DNA of 64,000 nt from RUG11237 sp050874665 (GTDB lineage: Bacteria > Bacillota > Clostridia > Lachnospirales > Lachnospiraceae). The position numbers and the translations under genes were made by a program. Below the pieces are notes generated by a model. That model saw only the letters and a program-made list of their open reading frames with translations, was not told where the DNA came from and did not search any database. Where the stretch lies: the NCBI GenBank assembly GCA_050874665.1, contig JBNMLC010000003.1:213447-277446 (forward strand), given 5' to 3'. Every line of letters starts with the position of its first letter. The first letter of the stretch is position 1. Shown piece by piece: positions 16,975 to 25,994 of the stretch.

Positions 16975-18585
16975 TTATTCTTCCCATTTATCGCAAAGAG
17001 AATTAATCTGATCTGCAAATTTAGCAATATCTTTATTTGCCATCTCTTCACTCTTTCCAATAATATACATAAGTCGCTGACCTGCTGCAAGCAATCTTGC
17101 AAATACTGCAGATGCCCGTCTGGCCCCTGCCTTCTTCGCAGGAATCTTATGTCTTTCACCTTCTTTTATCATCTTGTTAGATTCTAATTCATAGACAGCA
17201 CCTGTATAAGGTGCTTCTGCATCTAGTTCAAATTCTTTTCTTAAATAAGCCGCAAAGCTTTCACACACGCTGTCTTCACCATGAACTATATACACCTTTT
17301 CCGGCTTCGGGTCAAAAGAAGTAACCCATTTTACCAGCCCTTCTTTATCCGCATGCCCACTGACACCATCTAGTTTTTCAATCCTTGCCTTCACGTCAAT
17401 CAGTTCACCAAAAAGTTTCACACTGCTTGCACCTTCTAACAGCGTTCTTCCTAACGTGCCTGCTGCCTGATAACCTACAAAAAGAATTGTACACTCTTTT
17501 CTCCATAAGTTATGTTTCAAATGATGGCGAATCCTTCCTGCCTCGCACATACCGGATGCTGACAGGATTACTTTTGGTTTTAAATCAAAATTAATAGCTT
17601 TCGACTCCTCGCTAGTAAGCGAAAGCTTTAATCCCTTAAAATTAATAGGATTGATTCCTGCATGAATCAGTTCCATTGCTTCCTCATCAAAACAGGAGTC
17701 TATATTTTTGTTAAATATATTGGTTGCCTCTACTGCCAAAGGACTATCTACATACACTTCAAAATCTTCAAATCCCTTAATCAAACGTTCTTCTTTTATT
17801 TTACGCAGAAAATACAACATTTCCTGTGTCCTTCCAACTGCAAAGGACGGAATCACCACATTGCCGCCTTTTTCAAAGGTAGACTGTATGATTTCTGTTA
17901 ATCTTTCTACATAATTAATTCTAGGACCGTGATTTCTATCACCATAGGTAGATTCCATTACTACAATATCCGCCTCTTTCAGATACTGCGGATCTTTGAT
18001 AATCGGTTGATTCACATTTCCTATATCTCCCGAAAATACTATCTTACGTTTTACGCCATTTTCTTCAAACCAGATTTCAATACTGGCAGAGCCAAGCAAA
18101 TGCCCTACATCAGAAAATCGGATTACTATATTTTCGTCAATGGCTATCTTCTTCATGTATTCACATGGTACGAAATGGCTGAGTACATTTTCTGCATCTT
18201 CCATTGTATACAAAGGTACCATTTCCTCTTTACCGGCACGTCTTGCCTTACGGTTATGCCATTCTGCTTCAAATTGCTGTATATGTGCACTATCACGAAG
18301 CATAATATCACACAAGTCCGTACTTGCTTCCGTAGCAAAAATTTTTCCCCGAAATCCTTTGCTATAAATAAGTGGAAGCAGGCCACTGTGGTCAATATGT
18401 GCGTGTGTCAGCAGCACATAATCTACTGCTGCCTCACTAATCGGTAATTCTGCATTCACATAAGTATCTTCCCCCTGTTCCATACCACAGTCGATCAGAA
18501 TATTCTTACCGCACACTTGAAGGCAATGGCAACTTCCTGTTACTTCATGAGCCGCTCCAATAAATGTAAGTTTCATATCGCTCAC
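16975..18585 (-). CDS. Beta-CASP metallo-beta-lactamase fold hydrolase (RNase-like)
   Basis: A 536-aa protein. Residues about 1-210 are a metallo-beta-lactamase domain with THAHIDHSG; the beta-CASP domain follows; the C-terminal RMMBL motif contains VSGHADKEGL. Such proteins are probably endo/exoribonucleases or RNA-processing enzymes of the YhfI/CPSF-like type. A further helical tail (about 485-536) is unusual. It lies between sigG and sigE but has its own sigma-A promoter, so it is likely vegetative. Confidence 0.9.
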   Translation of the reverse strand: MSDMKLTFIGAAHEVTGSCHCLQVCGKNILIDCGMEQGEDTYVNAELPISEAAVDYVLLTHAHIDHSGLLPLIYSKGFRGKIFATEASTDLCDIMLRDSAHIQQFEAEWHNRKARRAGKEEMVPLYTMEDAENVLSHFVPCEYMKKIAIDENIVIRFSDVGHLLGSASIEIWFEENGVKRKIVFSGDIGNVNQPIIKDPQYLKEADIVVMESTYGDRNHGPRINYVERLTEIIQSTFEKGGNVVIPSFAVGRTQEMLYFLRKIKEERLIKGFEDFEVYVDSPLAVEATNIFNKNIDSCFDEEAMELIHAGINPINFKGLKLSLTSEESKAINFDLKPKVILSASGMCEAGRIRHHLKHNLWRKECTILFVGYQAAGTLGRTLLEGASSVKLFGELIDVKARIEKLDGVSGHADKEGLVKWVTSFDPKPEKVYIVHGEDSVCESFAAYLRKEFELDAEAPYTGAVYELESNKMIKEGERHKIPAKKAGARRASAVFARLLAAGQRLMYIIGKSEEMANKDIAKFADQINSLCDKWEE

Positions 18586-18607
18586 CCCTTCTGAATAATA
18601 TAGAACA

Positions 18608-18636
18608 ATTATATCATTTTTGCTGTTTTTTTACAA
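18608..18636 (-). promoter_or_regulatory. Sigma-A promoter for the beta-CASP gene
   Basis: Minus strand TTGTAA (18636-18631), 17-bp spacer, consensus TATAAT (18613-18608). About 20 nt of leader before an AGAAGGGGTGAG ribosome binding site. Confidence 0.65.
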
Positions 18637-18667
18637 TATTTCCATTATTTTTTGTGCTTTTTTCTGT

Positions 18668-19408
18668 TTATTCAAATCGCACAATCTCTTTTTTCAAACG
18701 TCTTATAATCTTTTTTTCCAATCTGGATATGTATGACTGGGAAATTCCCAACAATTCTGCCACTTCTTTTTGTGTTTTTTCTTCCCCGCTTTCACTGTTA
18801 ATACCAAATCGCAGCTCTACGATTTTTTTTTCGCGTTCAGACAATTTATCAATGGCTTTTTTTAACAGCTTTCTTTCCACTTCATTTTCAATGTCACGAT
18901 AAATTACATCTTCCTCGGTGCCAAGTACATCAGAAAGCAACAATTCATTTCCATCCCAATCCACATTCAAGGGTTCGTCTATCGAAACTTCCATCTTTGT
19001 CTTATTATTTCTCCGTAAATACATCAATATCTCATTTTCAATGCAGCGAGATGCATACGTTGCCAGTTTAATATTTTTATCACTGTTAAAGGTATTGATT
19101 GCCTTAATCAGTCCTATTGTGCCAATAGAAATCAAATCTTCTACTCCCACACCCGTATTATCAAACTTTTTTGCTATGTAAACCACAAGCCTTAAATTAT
19201 GTTCAATTAGTATGGATTTCGCCTCACTGTCGTACTCACTTCCTAAATCTCCAATAACCTCTGCTTCGCGTGACGGTTCTAACGGTGGTGGCAGCACTTC
19301 GCTGCCTCCAATATAATGCACATCGCCTTGTTTCGAGAACATTACATTCTGCACAGTAGGAATAACCCTCAACTTAAAATGATTTGCCATAGATACTTTT
19401 ATATACAT
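18668..19408 (-). CDS. sigE: RNA polymerase sporulation sigma factor SigE (pro-form)
   Basis: A 246-aa mother-cell sigma factor. ATG 19408 follows GGAGG with 6-nt spacing. The N-terminal pro-sequence, about 25-30 residues including HFKLRVIPTVQNVMF, is expected to be removed by SpoIIGA. Region 2 contains GVEDLISIGTIGLIKAINTF and region 4 contains VAELLGISQSYISRLEK. It follows spoIIGA by 15 nt, and SigE should drive the spoIIIA promoter at 9.7 kb. Confidence 0.96.
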   Translation of the reverse strand: MYIKVSMANHFKLRVIPTVQNVMFSKQGDVHYIGGSEVLPPPLEPSREAEVIGDLGSEYDSEAKSILIEHNLRLVVYIAKKFDNTGVGVEDLISIGTIGLIKAINTFNSDKNIKLATYASRCIENEILMYLRRNNKTKMEVSIDEPLNVDWDGNELLLSDVLGTEEDVIYRDIENEVERKLLKKAIDKLSEREKKIVELRFGINSESGEEKTQKEVAELLGISQSYISRLEKKIIRRLKKEIVRFE

Positions 19409-19423
19409 TGTTTTCCTCCAAAA

Positions 19424-20248
19424 CTATTTTTTTAACTCTCCGGAATTCAATATCATCTGATATCTGCTTCGTGAACTTATTTCGCCATTACTGATTCCCA
19501 ATACCTGTCTTTTCAGGCATATTTCTTCTTTTCCATTACTGACTATCATTTCCGTAATTGTAAATACCGGAAGCATTCCCTGTTTAGCAATCGTCTGGTA
19601 TGGAATCAAATGCATACCATGCTCCAACATAGAAATTTTAGAATAGTCACCTATCAGTGATTCTGTCACATCTTTATCAATTATATGCACGTATTTTCCT
19701 GTGAAAGGATCTTTTAAAAGGTTTCCTGTATCATACAAGGCCTCCACAATAACCTCTCGCCCCTGATATTTTATCAACACTGTATAATATCTGTTCTCTT
19801 CTTCCTTTAGTTCTATGTATATTTTCCTTATTATTTTAATAAAATAGATGCTCACCGCACCTGCGGCTGCCACTATAACACCATAAATTTTCGCAGGAAA
19901 TTCCGTATGCACTGTATAAAAGATATATTCTGTCAGCTTACCACATAAAATAGAACCACCTGCAAATACTATTCCCGCCTGAATCTTTTTCTTCCATGAG
20001 TTTTTGTAAAAAGATGTAACTATCATTAATGGGAAAATCACCACTCCCAAATAGAGAAATCTAGACCATGCATTTCGAAAGGGCAGAATAAAAACACTGC
20101 ACAGCCCCAGACTTCCCATGACTCCTGCCAGTATGATTCGGACAGACGAGGCTTTTAATTTCAAAATCTGTCCGGTTGCCACAAGCATAAGAGCGTCAAA
20201 AAAAAGATTCATAAGAAACATTTTATCTACATAGACTTCATATTGCAC
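19424..20248 (-). CDS. spoIIGA: Sigma-E processing peptidase SpoIIGA
   Basis: A 274-aa membrane aspartic protease that activates pro-SigE. About five N-terminal membrane helices are followed by a cytoplasmic domain with the catalytic motif ALYDTGNLLKDPF. The start is GTG 20248, chosen because AGGAGG lies 6 nt upstream; a longer frame runs through the promoter and is rejected. First gene of the spoIIG operon. Confidence 0.94.
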   Translation of the reverse strand: MQYEVYVDKMFLMNLFFDALMLVATGQILKLKASSVRIILAGVMGSLGLCSVFILPFRNAWSRFLYLGVVIFPLMIVTSFYKNSWKKKIQAGIVFAGGSILCGKLTEYIFYTVHTEFPAKIYGVIVAAAGAVSIYFIKIIRKIYIELKEEENRYYTVLIKYQGREVIVEALYDTGNLLKDPFTGKYVHIIDKDVTESLIGDYSKISMLEHGMHLIPYQTIAKQGMLPVFTITEMIVSNGKEEICLKRQVLGISNGEISSRSRYQMILNSGELKK

Positions 20249-20272
20249 ATTCCACCTCCTCGTACAGACATG

Positions 20273-20306
20273 ATTATAACCAAACTCCTCTATATATTTT
20301 GTCAAA
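20273..20306 (-). promoter_or_regulatory. spoIIG promoter with 21-bp spacer and Spo0A box
   Basis: Minus strand perfect TTGACA (20305-20300) and perfect TATAAT (20278-20273), separated by 21 bp. On the plus strand TTGTCAAA (20299-20306), 7/8 to the 0A box TTGTCGAA, overlaps the -35. The Bacillus subtilis spoIIG promoter has the same design, a 22-bp spacer activated by Spo0A bound next to the -35. Confidence 0.75.
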
Positions 20307-20334
20307 TTCTTGGTGCATTTTTGCAATATTTATA

Positions 20335-20383
20335 TACAAAAACACCCTTCAAAAACGATATTTCGCATTTTTGAAAGGTGTTT
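20335..20383 (-). terminator. Intrinsic terminator of ftsZ
   Basis: A stem of about 16 bp (20340-20355 with 20368-20383), containing CACC and GGTG, one wobble pair and a 12-nt loop, followed by T5 on the minus strand. It separates ftsZ from the spoIIG promoter. Confidence 0.85.
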
Positions 20384-20408
20384 CTACATGTTTTATTAAA
20401 TCTTTGTT

Positions 20409-21575
20409 TTATTTTTTGTTTCTTTGTAAAAATTCCGGAATCTTAATGGTATTTTCTTCCACACGGCTTTCTAATACTGGTTTCTGTATTCCTAAGTTTC
20501 TGTTTACAGAAGCTGACGCTGTTCCAAAATCAACTGTGTTTGCAGCAGTTTCCTGTACTTTATTCACTGACGGCTGTTTGTATTTTGGCATTGCAATAGA
20601 AGGCTGTGCTGCAGACTGTTTTGGTGCTTCAATACCTGTTGCAATAATTGTAATACTTGCTTCATCTGTTTTCGTATCATCGTAAGACGCACCAAAAATA
20701 ATGTTGGTATCGTCTCCGGTCAAATCCTGTACATATGTAACTGCTTCGTCCGCATCTACAAGTGAAATATCACCAGAAACATTGATAATCACATCTGTTG
20801 CTCCCTGAATTGTAGTTTCTAATAATGGACTGGCTACCGCAATCTTCACCGCTTCTAATGCTTTATCATCACCCTTAGCCTGTCCGATTCCGATGTGTGC
20901 GATTCCTTTATCTTTCATGACAGTCTGCACATCGGCAAAATCAAGGTTAATCAATGTTGCATTGTTAATTAAATCTGTAATTCCCTGTACTGCCTGCTGC
21001 AATACTTCATCTGCCTTCTTTAATGCGTCCGGCATTGTAGTACGTCTGTCTACAATTTCTAATAACTTGTCATTTGGAATCACAATCAAAGTGTCTACAT
21101 TCTCTTTTAATTTTTCAATTCCTGTTACCGCATTTGTCATACGTGTTCTTGCCTCGAATTTGAAAGGCTTTGTCACAACACCTACGGTTAAGATTCCCAT
21201 ATCTTTTGCAATCTTAGCAACAACCGGTGCCGCACCTGTACCGGTACCACCGCCCATACCACATGTTACAAATACCATATCGGCTCCTGTGATTGCCTGA
21301 CGAATCTCTTCGATATTCTCCTCTGCTGCCTTTTCGCCTACTTCTGGCTTTGCTCCTGCACCAAGTCCTTTGGTTAGCTTTTCACCGATTTGCAACGGCG
21401 TTGGTGCTTTACATAGCTTCAATGCCTGCTTATCTGTATTAATGCCAATAAACTCAACACCACTGATTTTTTCGTCTACCATTCTATTGACAGCGTTATT
21501 ACCTGCACCGCCCACGCCAATGACGATAATTTTTGCTGCTGCTTCTGCTTCATTTGATATAATTTCAAGTTGCAA
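20409..21575 (-). CDS. ftsZ: Cell division protein FtsZ
   Basis: A 388-aa tubulin-like GTPase forming the Z ring. The GTP-binding signature MGGGTGTGAAPVV (about 105-117) and the N-terminal GVGGAGNNAVNRM are intact. A variable linker ends in the conserved C-terminal peptide IKIPEFLQRNKK. The start is TTG 21575, behind GGAGG, because no in-frame ATG lies before the conserved core. No ftsA is next to it. Own promoter upstream, strong terminator downstream. Confidence 0.97.
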   Translation of the reverse strand: MQLEIISNEAEAAAKIIVIGVGGAGNNAVNRMVDEKISGVEFIGINTDKQALKLCKAPTPLQIGEKLTKGLGAGAKPEVGEKAAEENIEEIRQAITGADMVFVTCGMGGGTGTGAAPVVAKIAKDMGILTVGVVTKPFKFEARTRMTNAVTGIEKLKENVDTLIVIPNDKLLEIVDRRTTMPDALKKADEVLQQAVQGITDLINNATLINLDFADVQTVMKDKGIAHIGIGQAKGDDKALEAVKIAVASPLLETTIQGATDVIINVSGDISLVDADEAVTYVQDLTGDDTNIIFGASYDDTKTDEASITIIATGIEAPKQSAAQPSIAMPKYKQPSVNKVQETAANTVDFGTASASVNRNLGIQKPVLESRVEENTIKIPEFLQRNKK

Positions 21576-21647
21576 GGTACTTCCTCCTTCTATCCCTCAT
21601 GACCCAATCTATGTTCACTTTTTTCAATATTTCTTCCAATAAGTTAT

Positions 21648-21676
21648 ATAATATATTTTTTTTGCAAATTAATCAA
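21648..21676 (-). promoter_or_regulatory. Candidate sigma-A promoter for ftsZ
   Basis: Minus strand TTGATT (21676-21671), 17-bp spacer with an A8 tract, TATTAT (21653-21648). Located in the 131-bp gap between ftsQ and ftsZ. Confidence 0.55.
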
Positions 21677-21706
21677 TAGGATTTTTCAATTTTTTGCATT
21701 TTTCTT

Positions 21707-22426
21707 TCATTCTTCTTTCTTAAATGTAATATTTTTCATATCTTCATCGTAATTTTCTAAATGAAGCGTTCCCTTCATTCCCTCTAAATCCGGAAGAAGT
21801 TGTTTTAATTTTACGATTTTCTCATCATTTTCAATATCGGTACCTAATAGCACCTTAGCATCCTGAAAGCTCAGTGTCACAGAAAGACTTTTAGAAAAAT
21901 TAATGCTGTCCGGTGTAATCTCATATTTAGCCAGCAGCTTTGTCAGACTGAGAATTTTTTTAAATACGTCTTCTTCCTCCACCGGAAGCCTTTTATACAG
22001 CTCTACATTATCAAAATTAATTCCTTTAATTCTAGGAACGCCTTCGATCTGTTCGCTGGAGCTTTCCACTACAATGCCTTCCTTATCAAAATAAAGATTG
22101 TATCCTAAATGTCTTACATAGCCCACCACATCTTTTTCATATACCTTTATTTTTACTTTATTACGACTCAGAATACTCACTTCCACCGTATCTATAAACG
22201 GTATATTTTCTATTTTCTGATTTTTAACCCGCCACCAAAAATAAAGTGTATTATAATCATATTTATGATTCATGACAAGCTCTTTGATTTCTTTTTCTGA
22301 ATATCTATCGTTCCCCTCTACTTTCACCTCTGTTATCGTAAAAAAATGATACAAGGCAAGTACACAAAGCAAAAAAATTCCTGCAATGCTTAGTATAATG
22401 ATTAGTTTTTTCTTTTTTCCCTGCAT
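21707..22426 (-). CDS. ftsQ: Cell division protein FtsQ/DivIB
   Basis: A 239-aa bitopic protein: short basic N-terminus, one membrane helix (about 8-28), then a POTRA domain (about 30-100) with TEVKVEGNDRYSEKEIKEL, and a FtsQ/DivIB beta domain. Part of the FtsQLB divisome subcomplex, with the ftsL product 8 kb upstream. Last gene of the dcw run, 14 nt after murA. Confidence 0.94.
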   Translation of the reverse strand: MQGKKKKLIIILSIAGIFLLCVLALYHFFTITEVKVEGNDRYSEKEIKELVMNHKYDYNTLYFWWRVKNQKIENIPFIDTVEVSILSRNKVKIKVYEKDVVGYVRHLGYNLYFDKEGIVVESSSEQIEGVPRIKGINFDNVELYKRLPVEEEDVFKKILSLTKLLAKYEITPDSINFSKSLSVTLSFQDAKVLLGTDIENDEKIVKLKQLLPDLEGMKGTLHLENYDEDMKNITFKKEE

Positions 22427-22440
22427 CTTTTCTCCTCCTG

Positions 22441-23682
22441 TCAGATTATCTTTGCACCCAACCCCAGTAAATCTCTTACAATGTTTTCATATCCCCGTTC
22501 CACATAAGCTTTATTTTCTATGCGTGTTCTTCCTTCTGCCGCCAGACCTGCAATAACTAAAGAGGCAAATCCTCTAAGCTCCTGTCCTTGTACTGTACAG
22601 CCATATAACGTATCTACACCACAAATCTTAAGCCTGTTATCCTGAATAGAAATATTAGCTCCCATTTTTTTTAACTCATTTACCGTCCAATAACGGTTTT
22701 CAAATATATTTTCATAGAGATAACTTTCACCCTTTGCTATCGTCAAAGCACTAAGCAATGCACTCTGCAGATCCGTGGGAAATCCCGGATATGGTTCTGT
22801 TTTTACCCAATCCAGGGCATTGTCTGCTTTCTCACCATCCACATAAATTCCTTCCGAGGTTTCTTGTAGCAGGGCTCCCATCTGTTTTAAAACCACCTTC
22901 ACCGACGTCAAATGTTCATGATTTACCTGATGAAGTCTGATTTTCCCTCTGGTTGCCACAGCACCCAGCAGATAGGTCCCCGCCACGATTCTGTCAGACA
23001 TAATATCATACTCGATTCCATGAAGCTCTTTTACACCCGAAATGATAATCGTAGAGCTTCCTTCCCCCAATATTTCAGCTCCCATTTTTTTTAAAAAATT
23101 TGCCAATTCTATAATCTCCGGCTCTTTTGCTGCGTTATATATTATCGTACTGCCTTCTGCCATACAGGCTGCAAGCAGAATATTTTCCGTAGCACCCACA
23201 CTTGGCATACGCAGTGTAATATCAGCTCCCTTAGGTTTTCCCTTTGCCACAATGGAAGCCTCCTCTTCTTCCAGCGAAACTCCCATATTTCGAAAAGCAT
23301 CTATGTGTATATCTATCGGACGTTCTCCGATATTGCAGCCTCCCGCTTTTCCCAGAAAAGCCTCTCCAAATCTTCCTAATAATGCACCCAGAAACAACAG
23401 CGAGGAGCGCATCTTATCTGTTTTTTCTCTTGTTACAGGCATTACCTGTACATTTGTAGTATCAATAGTAATTGTATGCCTGCTCATTTCACACTTTGCG
23501 CCAAGTTCTCTTAATATTGCAAGTGTTTCTTTTACATCTTGAATATCAGGACAATTATGTAACACACAGATGCCCTTTTGCAGTATGGTGGCTGCCATTA
23601 CAGGTAAAATGCCATTTTTAGAACCTTGAATTTTTATTTCACCGTTTAATGGATATCCTCCAATTACTTCTACTGCTTTCAT
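22441..23682 (-). CDS. murA: UDP-N-acetylglucosamine 1-carboxyvinyltransferase
   Basis: A 413-aa enzyme catalysing the first committed step of peptidoglycan synthesis, transfer of enolpyruvate from PEP to UDP-GlcNAc. The catalytic/fosfomycin-target Cys116 is in KAGGCNIGERPID. The N-terminal LNGEIKIQGSKNGILPVMAA matches MurA. Its place between ftsW and ftsQ is a feature of some Clostridia; classical clusters have murG and murB here. Confidence 0.95.
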   Translation of the reverse strand: MKAVEVIGGYPLNGEIKIQGSKNGILPVMAATILQKGICVLHNCPDIQDVKETLAILRELGAKCEMSRHTITIDTTNVQVMPVTREKTDKMRSSLLFLGALLGRFGEAFLGKAGGCNIGERPIDIHIDAFRNMGVSLEEEEASIVAKGKPKGADITLRMPSVGATENILLAACMAEGSTIIYNAAKEPEIIELANFLKKMGAEILGEGSSTIIISGVKELHGIEYDIMSDRIVAGTYLLGAVATRGKIRLHQVNHEHLTSVKVVLKQMGALLQETSEGIYVDGEKADNALDWVKTEPYPGFPTDLQSALLSALTIAKGESYLYENIFENRYWTVNELKKMGANISIQDNRLKICGVDTLYGCTVQGQELRGFASLVIAGLAAEGRTRIENKAYVERGYENIVRDLLGLGAKII

Positions 23683-23755
23683 ATATATTCTCCTCTAAGA
23701 CACCGAGTCTTATTTTATTATATGCAGCAGTATCCTATCTGTGCTCTCTGTAAAT

Positions 23756-24916
23756 TTATGCATGATCCAGCTTAATTCTTCTAGATACACTAAGCACCAT
23801 TCCCATTTCTATCAAAAGAAACATAACTGATGAACCTCCATAACTGATGAACGGAAGTGAAATACCTGTATTCGGAATGGAGTTAGTCACTACGGCAATG
23901 TTTAGCACAACCTGTATGGCAATATGAGCCATTACTCCAACTACAATTAATGCGCCATACAAATCCGGTGCATTGTTGGCAATAATCATAAACCGCCAAA
24001 TCATCAGTAAAAAAAGCAAAATCACCGCAATTGCTCCAAATAGTCCCAGTTCCTCACAAATAATAGAGAAAATCATATCATTCTGTGCTTCCGGTAAAAA
24101 GCCAAGCTTTTGCATACTGGCTCCAAGTCCTTTTCCAAGCACGCCACCGGAACCAATCGCATATAACGCCTGTAACGTCTGGAAACCTGTAGTATCGGGA
24201 TAATTTTCCGGGTGAAGCCATGCCATGACACGTCCGAAACGGAAGCTGGCCTCTTCGGGAATAATTCCGCTAACCAACAGATAGACCATACCAACCGCTC
24301 CCACAACACCGATTGTGACTAATGCAAAGTATCTTTTATAATACGGTGTTGCTACAAAAATCATAAGACATACGATTCCCAAAACAATGATGGCAGAACT
24401 TAAGTTCTTTGTAATCAATAAAATCATTCCTACGATAGGAGAAGCAAGTACCAACAACAAAATGGTTGCTTTTAGTTGATGCACCTTTTTACCCATACGA
24501 CAAACCATATAGGAAAAGAATAAAATCGACCCAAGCTTTGCCACTTCTGCCGGCTGCAAAGACAGACCAAGATTCAGCCATCTTCTGGCACCATTCGCTT
24601 CAATACCCAAAGGAGTAAGTACAAGGATAATTAAAATCCCCGATACAATATAAGCCAAAACGGAAAAGCGGTACCAGATATGATAATCCAGCCTTGTCAC
24701 CACAAACATAGCTGCCAGACCCAATAATGTAGCAGTCAACTGTTTTTTTACATAATAAAATGCATTTCCAATTTCCGTCTGTGCTTCATAGGAACTCGCA
24801 CTGTAAATCATGACAAGTCCAAAGCATAAGAGAAAGATAATGATAAATAATAAACTATAATCAAAATAAGACTCTCTTTGCTTTCTTTTAGACCGTTGCC
24901 TTGCTCTTTCTTCCAT
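23756..24916 (-). CDS. ftsW: FtsW/SpoVE-type peptidoglycan glycosyltransferase
   Basis: A 386-aa SEDS protein with about ten membrane helices, polymerising lipid II together with a class B PBP. Family motifs include MIYSASSYEA, LNLGLSLQPAEVAKLG, the AQNDMIFSIICEELGLFGA loop and the C-terminal ISYGGSSVMFLL. Start ATG 24916 has AGGAAGTGATG upstream; the extended frame overlaps mraY. It could serve division (FtsW), spore cortex (SpoVE) or both. Confidence 0.93.
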   Translation of the reverse strand: MEERARQRSKRKQRESYFDYSLLFIIIFLLCFGLVMIYSASSYEAQTEIGNAFYYVKKQLTATLLGLAAMFVVTRLDYHIWYRFSVLAYIVSGILIILVLTPLGIEANGARRWLNLGLSLQPAEVAKLGSILFFSYMVCRMGKKVHQLKATILLLVLASPIVGMILLITKNLSSAIIVLGIVCLMIFVATPYYKRYFALVTIGVVGAVGMVYLLVSGIIPEEASFRFGRVMAWLHPENYPDTTGFQTLQALYAIGSGGVLGKGLGASMQKLGFLPEAQNDMIFSIICEELGLFGAIAVILLFLLMIWRFMIIANNAPDLYGALIVVGVMAHIAIQVVLNIAVVTNSIPNTGISLPFISYGGSSVMFLLIEMGMVLSVSRRIKLDHA

Positions 24917-24945
24917 CTCATCACTTCCTATCTGTTTTATCCAAA

Positions 24946-25905
24946 CTAAAATAACACCAATGCCAAAAGGCTCATAATTGCTGTTATCACAGAAAACACC
25001 GCTACAATTCTTGTTTCTGACCATCCACCTAATTCAAAATGATGATGTAACGGCGCCATTCGAAAAATACGCTTACCGCCGGTTATTTTAAAATACACCA
25101 CCTGTAATATCACGCTGCACACCTCTGCCATATAGATGCAGCCTACAATTGGTAGGAATAGTGGGGTTTGTGTCATATATGCTGCCGCAGCCACAAATCC
25201 TCCAAGTGCCAGAGAACCGGTATCCCCCATAAATACACTTGCAGGATGTACATTAAACAGCAAAAATCCCAAAAGACTCCCTACTACCGCACAGGTAACA
25301 GGCTCTATTCCAGAACCTGTTCCGATGGCAATGACAGAAAAAAATGTAGCACATAAAACGGTAACACTCGCCGCTAGTCCATCTAATCCATCGGTAAAAT
25401 TCACTCCGTTTACAGTTCCTATAATTATAAAATACATCATTGGTATTGTTGCAATTCCTAAATCCAAATATTTTTCAGCACCCGGTATGGGCAATAACAT
25501 TTCTAAACTTACGTCCGTAAAGTGCCTGATATAATAAATAAAAATAGTTGTTACTATCACCTGACAGGAAAATTTCTCTAAAGGGCGAAGCCCCATAGAT
25601 CTTCTTAACACTACTTTAATATAATCATCCAGAAAACCAATCAATCCAAATCCAAGCATTAAAAAGAGTACGGGTATCACTTTAGGATATTCTTTCGTAT
25701 AAAACAATGAGGTCACCGCTACTGCACTGAGAATAATGATTCCTCCCATCGTTGGAGTTCCATTTTTCTTCAAGTGAGCTTTCGGACCTTCTTCTCGTAC
25801 CGTCTGCCCTACCTTCAGCTTACGAAGAAAGGGGATTACGAAAGGGCCTGCAATTACACTTGCAGCAAAGGATGTCATCACCGCCCACACTGCTTCATAT
25901 TCCAT
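24946..25905 (-). CDS. mraY: Phospho-N-acetylmuramoyl-pentapeptide transferase
   Basis: A 319-aa integral membrane enzyme making lipid I from UDP-MurNAc-pentapeptide and undecaprenyl phosphate. About ten helices; catalytic motifs GFLDDYIKV, NFTDGLDGLA and the MAPLHHHFELGGW loop are all present. Start ATG 25905 behind GAGGTG. murD would be expected next, but ftsW follows directly. Confidence 0.95.
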   Translation of the reverse strand: MEYEAVWAVMTSFAASVIAGPFVIPFLRKLKVGQTVREEGPKAHLKKNGTPTMGGIIILSAVAVTSLFYTKEYPKVIPVLFLMLGFGLIGFLDDYIKVVLRRSMGLRPLEKFSCQVIVTTIFIYYIRHFTDVSLEMLLPIPGAEKYLDLGIATIPMMYFIIIGTVNGVNFTDGLDGLAASVTVLCATFFSVIAIGTGSGIEPVTCAVVGSLLGFLLFNVHPASVFMGDTGSLALGGFVAAAAYMTQTPLFLPIVGCIYMAEVCSVILQVVYFKITGGKRIFRMAPLHHHFELGGWSETRIVAVFSVITAIMSLLALVLF

Positions 25906-25994
25906 TTTACACCTCGAAATCACCTATACGTATTTTACAATTTACTAGTATAAGTCTTTTTATACAATTAATCAACTGCCTTTGTCCCCAAACA

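Noticed and set aside
20249..20326. Longer N-terminus for spoIIGA
   Set aside because: It would translate through the -10 and -35 of the promoter; the GTG 20248 start has a consensus SD.
24917..25024. N-terminal extension of ftsW
   Set aside because: It overlaps mraY coding sequence and lacks an SD; ATG 24916 has one.
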